DNA of 64,000 nt, taken from contig NZ_LNTY01000034.1 in assembly GCF_001559595.1 (NCBI RefSeq), positions 744,001 to 808,000 of the forward strand, written 5' to 3'. The position numbers and the translations under genes are program-made. This document shows positions 9,101 through 18,827 of this stretch, one piece after another. The notes under the pieces are model-generated. The model was given only the letters and a program-made list of their open reading frames with translations. It was not told where the DNA came from and did no database searches. Every line of letters begins with the position of its first letter. The first letter of the stretch is position 1. The DNA is from Enterovibrio coralii. GTDB taxonomy: Bacteria > Pseudomonadota > Gammaproteobacteria > Enterobacterales > Vibrionaceae.

Positions 9101-12100
9101 TCAACACCCGTGATAACCCGGGGGAAATGACCTTCGAGTTTAACGCAAATATTGATAACCCTGTTTCGGTGCTAGAAAAGCCAATCCATTACCGTGTAAC
9201 AGACGGTGACGGTGATACCGCTGAAGGCGAAGTGACGCTGACGTTGAAAGACCAAGCACCCATCATCACGGTCACGACCAATGCCGACGGTGAGATTGAA
9301 GGTGTTGAAGACCAAGGTCAGCTCAATACGGATACCGAAGACGGTGGCGTCGATGCGACCAACGGTATTCCTATTAACGTGCAGCTTAATATCGGCGACA
9401 ACGACTTGGGCGAAGCGTACGACGATGCCGGTCAATTGGTGTTGGATGGTGAAGTGACCATTATGCCAAAAGATGTGACCGACGTGGGCGGCACCTTCTA
9501 CTTCAATGGCACTGAGATCCCGCAAGACGGCGATGGAAACATTGTGCTTTCTAGCAATATGTTTACGGCGTCGGGCACGACGGCACCTATCATCTTCACG
9601 CTGCAAAACGTCACGTTTATTCCTGACCCAGACTACTCCGATTACAACAACACAGATCTTATTAAGTTCGACGTTGAGGTAAACGTAAATGGGCACGATG
9701 CGCAGACGCAAAGTGATCTGATCAAAATCAGTGTCGAAGGCGTTGCTGACACGCCAAGCGTGAGTCTGATTGGTGATGCTGCCGATGGTGTGTTTGAGCT
9801 TAAAGAAGACTTTGACCCATTTGGTACTCCTCTGACAGATCCCGCGCAGTTTGTCATGTCGGACTTGATTTCGGCATCGCTGCAAGACACCGATGGCTCT
9901 GAAACACTCAAATTGGAGTTCACATTAAACCCAGATTCGGGGTCATTCCAAGGCGGTCAAATCGTCAAGGTTGGTGACACGTGGGTGTTGAACGATCCTT
10001 CAAGACTCAATCAGGTGCGCTTTATTCCTGAAGACGATTTCAGTGGTGACATCGAGCTTGGTATCAAAGCGATTTCGACAGAAGGTACGCCAGTGCAATC
10101 CGGTTCGGAAACCGCCGAAGCGACCGAAACATTGACGCTGCACGTTGAGCCAGTGGCAGACGATGCAAGATTGGTGGTGCGTCAGGTTGTCGGCAGTGAG
10201 GATGCAGGGAATGCTGATCCTGATCTGGCCGAAGGCGACGCCATTTCTCTGGCCAATGCGATTTCCTTAACGACGCTCGGGACAGATGACGATGGCTCTG
10301 AGTCTTTGTTCGTGCGCATTTCTGATATTCCAGACGGTGCAACCCTTCAATTGAACAAAGGTGGGACGCTGACCACTTTGTCGGATACCGACCGGGTTTC
10401 CGTTGATGACATTCAATATCTAGAGTTCGTGCCGCCGGTTCACAGCAACGAAACGGTGACCCTCAAAGTTGAAGGCATTGTTGTCGATTCAGCGACGAAC
10501 TCTCCAGATGATGAACGCATTATCACTGCGCAAGACTTGGATATTCGGATTAAAGGTGTTGCCGACGATCCTGTCTTCAGTGTGGCGAACCCTGGCACTG
10601 ATGAAGGAGAGTGGCAATACGATGCAGATACGGGCGTTGTGTCTACCACAGTGCCTGAAGATGGCGTCGATGGTGATGGTTTGGTTGCCATCGATTTTGA
10701 AGTGGTCTCGGGTGAGAAAGCACTTGCCGCTACAGACACGTCTGAAACCATCACGATGATCCTGACCAATGTCCCAGACGGCGTCACCTTTGTGACGAAA
10801 AATGGCTCAGATATCGAAGATGTTGAACTGGCGTTTGCAGGCTGGACAACCGATGGCAGTGGTATGTCTGTGCCAACTTATTCCGTTGACGTTTCGGTCT
10901 TTTCTGGTGGCGACGTATACCTAAAAATACCGCCACACTCGACCGAAGACATTCAAATTGGTGCCAAGTTGGTGGCGACAGAAAACGATGGCGATGTGAA
11001 TGCCATTGAGACCACCATTGAGGTTAAGATTGATCCACCCGTGATTGATACCAATGACAACTACGTGAATTCTGAAACCCAAGGAAATGAAGACGCGTGG
11101 TTCGAGGTGAACTGGCAGCCTAATCTCGCTGCGGCACTGACAGGTGCGCCAGATTCCACCGCGCAAGGTGTTCAAGAAACAGTGGTAGGTGCGACCATTT
11201 CAGGTTTCGCGTCGACAGACAGCGTGAGACTGGTGAAAGGTGCAGACACAATCACACTGACACCAGATGCGAGCGGTACTATTGAGATTACTGAGGCACA
11301 ACTTGCCGATGGCTATCGCCTTGAGATGATGCGCGAAGCTGACAGTGACGCAGATTTGGTGCTAACAACCAAAGTGACCGTTCGCCAAGAGGACTTTGAA
11401 GGCAATTCGACGGCTGAAAAAGAAATCAACGGTACCGTCAATGTCGATATTCGTGCGGTCGTTGAGCCAGACGGCAACCTTAGCTTTGTTGATGACATGG
11501 GCGCGCCGATTTCCGAACTGTCGACCGATGCGATGGGACAACTCAAACTGGAAAACGCGATCGACTTTATTCACGACGATCCAACCAGTGAAGAGTCACC
11601 GCTTAAGGTGTACGTCAGTGATTTACCGGAAGGTTTCTTCGTGACCAATGCGGTATACGACGGTGACGAAGGTTGGGTGCTGAACGACCCTGATGATTTC
11701 ACGATTGTCGCGCCGCCAAATACGCCATTAACGCAAACGACTTTCACCCTAAGCGCGCTGGTGACGGATAAAGGTGATAACAGCGAAGGAGACACCAGCC
11801 TTGCAGAGCCTGTTTCCACAACGGTAACACTCAACTACCAGAACGCGTCAACGGATGCGACAGAGGCGCAAGCAGTAGGTGTTCCTGCCAGCATCGATAT
11901 TGATGGTGATGAAGACAATCCTATCTCGCTTGAAGCATTGGGCAATGCCGTTACATGGCCAAGCGGTACGACGGGCGATGTTGAATTCGACTATGTCACT
12001 GTGGTGATAAACGGAGACGATATTCCGGCAGGCACAGTTATCGGTGGGGCGTTCTATCACCTTGAAAATGACACTTATGTATTTGAAGTGCCGGGACGTG

Positions 12101-15100
12101 TTGATACCGGAAACCCTTATGCATCTGGCTTTGATCTGTCAGGGCTTACGATCACTGCACCTGATGATTACGCAGGCACCTTGAACATCCCAGTAACCTT
12201 TGTGAGCTTGGACTCTAAGAGCGGCGACACTGAGGAAACGACCACAACCGTTAACCTGAATGTTCGTCCACTGGTCGATGTCGCGCCACCTACAGGCGAC
12301 GACCAGCCTAGCGATAACACGCTCACCACTGAATTCACACTGACAGTCAAAGAAACCCAGGGTTTGAACAGTGAACAACAGCCGCTTGAGCCGGGTGACA
12401 CAGAGACTGTGGTGTCTGGCGAAGCGTTGGAAGACGGCGTCGTGATCTTAACCTTGGGTAGCACGCTGGCAGATACTGACCAAGCCAATGGTGAAGAAAA
12501 AGTCACCTCGGTGACATTAGAAGTCACCAACGGTGCGGGTAAGTTCCAAAACGCAGCAGGTGACTTGGTTGATTCCATTACCTTACCAGAACCGCCAGAC
12601 ACCGAGGTCGGTGACATCAAATTTGTGCCGAATCCGGACTACAGCGGCGATGTTTCTATTTCGGCGTCGTTGACCATCACAGATACAGCGACAACCGGAA
12701 CTGACTCGAAAGACATCGATACCGACTTCTCGTTTGAGGTGAAACCGGTTCACGATACGGTCACCTTTACTGATGACGGCACCGATCTTGGTGACACAGA
12801 CGTCCTTGAAGTTGAAACGGATGAAGACAACAGTGTGTCGTTGGCTGATTTGGGTATCAAGTTTGTCGATACGGACGGTTCGGAGAAGCTGGAGTCCGTG
12901 TTAATCAACAATGTGCCAAATGGCTTCACCTTGTCATCACCGGCGTTGAATGCAGGAAACGGACAGTGGTTGATCCCAGCAACGGCGATATCAGATGTTA
13001 CCTCTTTGTCCCAGATCACGGTCAATCCGCCCGCAGACTTTAGTGGTGACGTTCAGTTCAGCGTCACTGTGTTTACGTCCGACAGCGGCGTCATCAATCC
13101 TGATGGTTTTAGTCAGACAGTAGAAATGACAGTCAATCCTGTTGGCGATGGAGCCAATGCCAATGTGGTTGCGACGGCTTCCGGTGTCGAAGATTCAGAT
13201 ATTGACCTCGAATTGGAGATCTCAGCCAGAGATGACAGTGACAGCGTGGGAGGCACTCAGCCTCCGGGTGCGGTGGTGAATGAAAACGACCCTGAAACGC
13301 TGTTGATTACCGTGTCTGGCGTCCCTGCTGGTGGCAAGTTAGTGTTGCCAGCAGGTGTTGATGGCACGGTCACACCAGAAACATCGACAGGTGGTGATGT
13401 ACAAATCACGATAAATGCGCAGCAGCTGAATGACCTTACTTTTGTCCCACCGGCTGATGCCAACGGACAGTTTGTATTGGATTTGGCGATTCAAACCGTC
13501 GACAACGGCGAGGTGTCGGCGGATGTGGTGAATAAACAAGTTACCGTGAATATCTCTGCCGTGAATGACGAGCCGGTTAATATCCTTGCCGACAGCTATG
13601 AGTTCGACGAGGGTGGCGCGACAATCACCGACCTTCAAATTTCTGATGTTGATGCGGCGGACGGCACGGGCATCATGAACGTTGAACTGGTGGTGGGTAC
13701 TGGCAGTTCACTGGCGATTGTGGGTGATTCTACAGGGATTTCAGTCACTGGTGACGGTTCGAACAAGCTGGTGCTGGAAGGGGACATCGACGCCATCAAT
13801 ACCTTGCTTGCTGCTGGTATTGAGTACAACTACACCAGCGAAGATGCGTCAGGCACTGATTCACTTACCATGACAACGCGTGACCGAGGGAATACGGGGT
13901 CGGGCGGTCAGAAATTCGATAAAGACACTGTCTCGATTGTTGTGTTGCCGAAAGCGGATACACCTGAACTCAATGCCGCACCTCAGCTTGCATCTATGCG
14001 TGCTGCAACTGGGGCATTGGTGCCATTACTTGGCTTGATGGCGACTTTGGTAGAGCCAGTGGATGACGAATTCACGTTAACGTTCGACGGGCTGGGTACC
14101 GTTGGTCAACTGGTTGATGCGTCTGGCACACCGGTTGGCACAGACAACGGTGATGGCAGCTGGACATTGAATCAAACCGAGTTGCAAACACTCACGCTGG
14201 AAGACCTAAACCTGACCTTCTCGGGCCAACCTACGGGTGCAGTCACCATCATTGCGAAATCAGACGTTGGTGATGGCGATCCAAAAGAAGCGACGATGAC
14301 GTTGAACGTCAATGTGGTTGATACATCCACCACACCAACGCTGAATGACGATGTCTCAACAAGTGGCAATGCTGATTTGGTCGTGGATGGAAACCAAGCG
14401 ACTCAAGTCTATGGCGGTGTGGGCGAAGATGTTATCGCTGGTGGTTTGGGTGAAGACATCCTCACTGGCGGTACTGGCGATGATGAAGCGTGGGGCGGCG
14501 ACATTGGTGGAACCGGTGATGGCGTGAAAGACACCTTCAAGTGGGAGTCCGGTGACTTCGGCATGGCGTCAGCAGCGTCTACGGATGTTATTAAAGACTT
14601 TGAAACCGGTGTTGATGTCATTGATATCTCGGGTGCATTCAATACGACTGGCATGTTCACCTTCACTGATCTGGCGAACAGACTCGACATCCAAACCGTC
14701 GGTGATGACACACGGATCCAGATCTTTGATGATGCCAGTGCACCTATTCAAAACATCATCGTTGAAGGTGTCACCCTCAACGAATTGTTAGGGATGGATC
14801 GTCGGGACTGACACAAGATGAAGTATTGGAATCGATGCTCATGGCGGGTCAGCTTATTGTTTTCGATCCAACGACCATCCAATTCGGCACCGAAGCCGAT
14901 GATACACTCACAGCGGACGATGCGGGTGAGCATGTCTTCGGCGGCGATGGTGATGATACGCTCCAAGCAGGCCTTGGTGATGACATTCTCGTTGGTGGCG
15001 AAGGAGAAGATATCTTCAAATGGACAGATGCAGGGGTCAGCGACACCGTTAAGAACACAGATACGGTGGCCGACTTTGAGTTGGGTGATCCAACGTCAAC

Positions 15101-15359
15101 AGACAAGCTCGATATATCAGCGATCTTGCCTGACAGCGTGAGCAGCAGTTCCACCATTGAAGAGCTGTTGGAATACATTACGCCAGACGTGACGGGCGGC
15201 AACCTAACCCTCCATGTGTCGAAAACAGCGGGTGGGGATGTGGTGCAGGATATTGTGCTTAATGAAGTCGGACTCAATGATTTGGGGCTGGATGCGAGTG
15301 CAACCAATTCAGATATTCTTAATGAGCTGATAAAACAACAAGCACTGACGCTGGACTAA
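6181..15359 (+). CDS. Giant LapA-like T1SS adhesin with retention module and RTX C-terminus (one frameshift)
   Basis: Cell-surface adhesin of about 3060 residues once a frameshift near 14796 is repaired by one G (ATGGGATCG). The N-terminus (1-155) resembles LapA-type retention modules: compact beta region, CASC at 66-69 (the only cysteines I see), then an EAAAGG segment at 123-128 that fits the di-alanine site cut by LapG-type periplasmic proteases. Residues about 200-1000 hold T1SS-143-like repeats (LLPGSLQIAP.., LLPDTISIDD..); about 1050-2750 hold cadherin/Ig-like repeats with recurring FVP-pDYSGD motifs. The whole chain is very acidic, fitting calcium binding. The C-terminus has glycine-rich RTX nonapeptides (GGVGEDVIAGG, GGDGDDTLQAG) and two type I secretion target modules. 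No T1SS exporter or LapD/LapG gene is in the window. Confidence 0.88.
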
Positions 15360-15378
15360 TCTCTCCAACGTAAAAATG

Positions 15379-15403
15379 GCACCGTAATCACGGTGCTTTT
15401 TTT
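15379..15403 (+). terminator. Terminator after the adhesin gene
   Basis: Stem GCACCGT / ACGGTGC with a 4-base loop followed by seven T, 20 bases after the adhesin stop codon. Confidence 0.85.
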
Positions 15404-15525
15404 GCTGGCGAGAAAGAGAGCGTTGTTAATAAAACTATTAGCTGTGCCAAAATATTGTGAAATTAGACAATCACAACTGAAGTGTCAGTGTATATTGAAT
15501 TTTCAGTTGGCGGAAAAGTAGAACA

Positions 15526-16269
15526 ATGAAGACGTTATTTGCACATAGAGGTATGTCCTCACTGGCTCCAGAAAACACCCTTGCAGCTTTCTCACTCGTA
15601 AAAGAACACGGACTGAACTGGATTGAATGTGATGTCGATGTTCTTGCAGACGGCACCATTGTCGTCTGTCATGACGATTCTCTTGACCGATGTACTGACC
15701 GAACCGGTAGCCTTTACGACTTAACGCGAGAAGATCTTGATGATATCGACGCGGGAAGTTGGTTCGGAGATGCTTTCATCGGCGAGCCTATCCCAACGTT
15801 TGATCAGCTCATCGCTTTGGTCAACGAGCACAAGTTAAACATCAACGTAGAAATCAAGTCTTGCACGGCAGGCCAAGCGATGACGGAGAAGTTGATCAAC
15901 GGTGTCATCAAAGGATTGGAAAATCTTCACCAAGATTGCGACTTATTGGTCTCCAGTTTCAACCCACTCGCCCTGTCTGAGTTTAAACGTAAAAGCCCTG
16001 AATCTGCGGTTGCGTGTCTTTTTGAAAAAGAGACATTGCAAAGCGACTGGCTGTCTATCCTCCAAGCATGCGGTGCAGAAGCGATTCACTTGGAAGATGG
16101 AAGCGTAACGAAAGAACGCGTTATCGAGATGAAGGACAAGGGCTACATGGTGAACGTTTACACCGTGAACAGTCTGTCACGCGCCAATCAGTTGTTTAAC
16201 TGGGGTGTGGACGGTGTTTTCACTGATATCGGTCAGTCTTTCCCGTCGCGTTATCGTCCCTTGCTCTAA
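15526..16269 (+). CDS. ugpQ: Cytoplasmic glycerophosphodiester phosphodiesterase
   Basis: Hydrolyses glycerophosphodiesters from phospholipid turnover to glycerol-3-phosphate and an alcohol. It has 247 residues, the same length as E. coli UgpQ, and no signal peptide, hence cytoplasmic. The GDPD signature is clear: AHRGMSSLAPENT at the start (His7, Arg8, Glu16), IECDVDVLADGTIVVCHDD (Glu34, Asp36, catalytic His49) and NVEIKS further on; the C-terminal VNVYTVNS and GVDGVFTDI are also typical. No ugpBAEC transporter is adjacent and no Pho box is obvious upstream. Stands alone between a terminator and the dps control region. Confidence 0.93.
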   Translation: MKTLFAHRGMSSLAPENTLAAFSLVKEHGLNWIECDVDVLADGTIVVCHDDSLDRCTDRTGSLYDLTREDLDDIDAGSWFGDAFIGEPIPTFDQLIALVNEHKLNINVEIKSCTAGQAMTEKLINGVIKGLENLHQDCDLLVSSFNPLALSEFKRKSPESAVACLFEKETLQSDWLSILQACGAEAIHLEDGSVTKERVIEMKDKGYMVNVYTVNSLSRANQLFNWGVDGVFTDIGQSFPSRYRPLL

Positions 16270-16272
16270 TTG

Positions 16273-16309
16273 ATAGGTTTTACCTATGCCAATAATGCAA
16301 TGAGACGAT
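16273..16309 (+). promoter_or_regulatory. OxyR-like binding site upstream of dps
   Basis: Four tetranucleotides at OxyR spacing: ATAG-N7-CTAT-N7-ATGC-N7-CGAT. The left half (ATAGGTTTTACCTAT) fits the OxyR half-site consensus ATAGnTnnnAnCTAT exactly; the right half is degenerate. It lies about 80 bases before the dps start, and dps is an OxyR target in E. coli. Confidence 0.6.
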
Positions 16310-16386
16310 TTCATCTATCGAAGTCGTAAGCGTATTCTGTATCCATAAGGTAAGGGAAACACCCTACCAACAAATAAACAGGGGAT

Positions 16387-16869
16387 ATGACTATGACTTC
16401 GATTAACATCGGTATTGCGGAAAACGACAGACTAGAAATTGCTCAAGGCCTCAAACGACTGCTCGCAGACTCTTACACACTTTACTTGCAGACACACAAC
16501 TTCCATTGGAATGTGACCGGTAAACAATTCCGTGAACTGCATGTGATGTTTGAAGAGCAATACAATGCATTAGCACTGGCTGTAGATGAAGTTGCAGAAC
16601 GTATTCGCACTTTGGGTGTTGCAGCACCTGGCACGTATAAAGCCTTCGCAGAATTGAGTGCTATTGAAGAAGTGGAAGGCGTTCCTTCCGCGGACGAAAT
16701 GATTGATATTTTGACTCGTGGTCACGAGCAAGTTGTTCGCACATCAAGAGACGTGTTGAAAGTGGCACAAGATGCCAACGATGAATCGTCAGCGTCGCTG
16801 GTTTCAGACCGCATGCGTGAGCACGAAAAGACGGCTTGGATGCTAAGAGCAATGCGCGAAAACGGCTAA
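16387..16869 (+). CDS. dps: Dps ferritin-like DNA-protecting / iron-storage protein
   Basis: Forms hollow dodecamers that oxidise Fe2+ with hydrogen peroxide and store it, sparing DNA from Fenton damage. The 160 residues form the expected four-helix bundle. Ferroxidase ligands of the inter-subunit site are visible in [11 protein letters not shown] (His39, His43 region) and in [14 protein letters not shown] (Asp/Glu ligands of helix B). There is no long basic N-terminal tail, so DNA binding may be weak. Two ATGs lie two codons apart (16387, 16393); the first is well placed after AACAGGGGAT. An OxyR-like site upstream suggests peroxide induction. Monocistronic, with its own terminator. Confidence 0.95.
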   Translation: MTMTSINIGIAENDRLEIAQGLKRLLADSYTLYLQTHNFHWNVTGKQFRELHVMFEEQYNALALAVDEVAERIRTLGVAAPGTYKAFAELSAIEEVEGVPSADEMIDILTRGHEQVVRTSRDVLKVAQDANDESSASLVSDRMREHEKTAWMLRAMRENG

Positions 16870-16890
16870 TGCCGACCGGAAGATACCCTC

Positions 16891-16920
16891 AAAGGGCTGT
16901 GTGTAACACGGCCCTTTTTG
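16891..16920 (+). terminator. Terminator after dps
   Basis: Imperfect stem AAGGGCTGTG / CACGGCCCTT followed by TTTTTG, 25 bases after the dps stop. Confidence 0.8.
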
Positions 16921-17268
16921 TTTTCTGAATGTGTTCAAGCAACCTAAAGATGCAGGGTTCACGTTGTTTGGATGTATATGAAACTGATTTTAATAAACTT
17001 TATTTCAGTTCTTGGGTATGCATGACGTAAACGCCAAGATGTTCGACATTTCAAGAATGCAAAAGGAGGCAGAGTGGTCGAATTGCTACTTGGTCTCACT
17101 TTTGGAGCGACTGTGCATGCTTCTGCTAGCTAAAAATGGACGTTGATTTACAAAACGCATTTTAGAGTAGGCTGGCTCGCGAGGGAGATACACCGAACAT
17201 CGTTGAGGTGTTGCTAGCGACATTCTGATTTGCATAAAGCAGCTATTTGGAATGGGAACTTTGACGTT
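16921..17268. other. Intergenic region with a possible micro-ORF
   Basis: About 350 bases between dps and the PKD gene. The one notable item is a strong Shine-Dalgarno AAAAGGAGG at 17061-17069 followed by GTG at 17074 and a 19-codon frame to TAA at 17131-17133 encoding a hydrophobic peptide (VVELLLGLTFGATVHASAS). It could be a leader peptide or chance. No other gene is supported. Confidence 0.3.
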
Positions 17269-18771
17269 ATGTCCAAAGATGAGGCATTTTACAACCGCAA
17301 TAATCTGAAGAAAATTTGGCGATACCTGCTTCGTATTTGGCATCAATTGCCCGCATGGCACAAGATTGGGGTGATGTCTGTTGCGCTGCTGACATCCATG
17401 ACGGCAATTTGGCCTGATGATAATTTTGAATCCCTTGGGCAGCCTGAGCAGGAAAAAAGCCTCTCACCCTTCTTAGTGTCTCCCGCCAAGGCATACAGTG
17501 CTGCGTTACCGTCGTCTGCCGATGACGACGCCATATACTCGCCAGAAGGTACTTTGCCCAAAAAAGTGCGCAATAGCCTAACGACCAAAGCAGGGGACAC
17601 ATTTGGTCCTGAGAAGTTGGCTTCATCAAAGCAGTTGGTATCGTCATCTGTGCCTGCTGTTGCTAAATCAACGAGCAACATCATTCCGCTGAATGCACCA
17701 GCAAAGACAGGCTTAAACAGTGTGTCAGAGACAAATGCCGAGAAGAAAGCGGCGTTAAACGCGCAGCATCAACAGGGTGTCTCTCACTCCCTTCCTCGCC
17801 GAGCGCGCAGTGATCACACCAGCCAAGAGACACACGCGAGCGACGCGTTAGTACATCATGTATCAGATAGTGACATGCAGGATATTAATGATCCAAATGA
17901 CGCTTCAGCCGACAAGGCGACACTGGCATCGACGCATCAACCTTCTGACAACGCACGAGAAAATAAAACGAGTCAGTACACGTCGCAAACGCCCGCCCGT
18001 ATTGTCAGAACGCATCATGAGGCCGAACCTGCTCGGACTGCGTTATACAGCCATTCTCAACCTGCCCGAGCCGCCTATTATGCACCTAGTTCTCGACTTC
18101 GCGAGATTGCATATCGTGAGCCTGCAAAAGTGGAACATCTGAATTCAGGAAAAGCTCTGCGTTTTCAAAAAGACCAAGATGGGGAACTGGAAGAGTTTTA
18201 TATCGAAGTCGACGGGCTGAATGTGTCGGCAAGAAATAACAGCTATGACCCAGACGGTAAAATCGTCCACCACTACTGGGATTATGGCAATGGTAAAGGC
18301 AGCCTAGACCAGTCGCCGAGTTGGTCGTACGACAAACCGGGAGACTATGAGATTTCATTGACCGTGTATGACGATGATGGTGCATCGAGCACTTACTCAC
18401 ATGTGGTGAGTGTTGATGACGGTAACGTCCTACCGAAAGCAGATTTCACGGTACAGACCATTGGTCTAGATGCGAAGGCAGACAACAAAAGCTTTGATGT
18501 TGATGGCGATATCGTGATGGCGCATTGGGACTTTGGTGATGGAAGAACCAGCGAGGCATTCTCGCCAGAGTGGCGTTACAAAGAGCCAGGTGCTTATGTG
18601 GTGACGCTAACCGTGTTGGACAATGTCGGTGCCAAAAATGCCTTCGAGCGACTGGTGCATGTGGATACGGGTAACATTGCGCCTGTAGCAAGGTTTACAG
18701 TGAGAACAGCGGCGAAAGATTCGAGTCTGTATACACGCCAACCTGATGGTACGTTTGCCAAATTGAAATGA
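17269..18771 (+). CDS. Membrane-anchored PKD-domain envelope protein
   Basis: Unrecognised as a named gene. ATG 17269 is chosen over an upstream TTG at 17230. The 500-residue product begins with a basic segment and one membrane helix; the stretch IWHQLPAWHKIGVM resembles the N-terminal LP..H motif before the membrane anchor of OapA/MepM-type cell-wall proteins. Residues about 50-285 are low-complexity, rich in Ser, Ala, Lys and His, a probable periplasmic stalk. Two PKD (Ig-like) domains follow, each with the hallmark WD-GNG/WDFGDG and a closing PG-Y--LTV strand; a third begins (IAPVARFTV) but stops after 30 residues. PKD domains usually mediate protein or polysaccharide contacts outside the cell. 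Role unknown; cell-wall or surface scaffolding is a guess. Confidence 0.75.
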   Translation: MSKDEAFYNRNNLKKIWRYLLRIWHQLPAWHKIGVMSVALLTSMTAIWPDDNFESLGQPEQEKSLSPFLVSPAKAYSAALPSSADDDAIYSPEGTLPKKVRNSLTTKAGDTFGPEKLASSKQLVSSSVPAVAKSTSNIIPLNAPAKTGLNSVSETNAEKKAALNAQHQQGVSHSLPRRARSDHTSQETHASDALVHHVSDSDMQDINDPNDASADKATLASTHQPSDNARENKTSQYTSQTPARIVRTHHEAEPARTALYSHSQPARAAYYAPSSRLREIAYREPAKVEHLNSGKALRFQKDQDGELEEFYIEVDGLNVSARNNSYDPDGKIVHHYWDYGNGKGSLDQSPSWSYDKPGDYEISLTVYDDDGASSTYSHVVSVDDGNVLPKADFTVQTIGLDAKADNKSFDVDGDIVMAHWDFGDGRTSEAFSPEWRYKEPGAYVVTLTVLDNVGAKNAFERLVHVDTGNIAPVARFTVRTAAKDSSLYTRQPDGTFAKLK

Positions 18772-18788
18772 AATTTTGGGGTTGCGTT

Positions 18789-18814
18789 GCCGAGCGAATT
18801 GCCATTCGCTCGGC
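18789..18814. terminator. Convergent hairpin between PKD gene and yccS
   Basis: Perfect 11-base stem GCCGAGCGAAT / ATTCGCTCGGC with a 4-base loop, midway between two convergent genes. There is no T tract on either side, so it may be a weak terminator or an mRNA 3'-end stabiliser. Confidence 0.5.
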
Positions 18815-18827
18815 ATGGAGATCTAGG

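Noticed and set aside
7354..9885. Long antisense ORFs inside the adhesin gene (for example 9172-9885 and 7354-7809, minus strand)
   Set aside because: They result from the biased composition of the repetitive acidic gene; no ribosome sites and no protein-like features.
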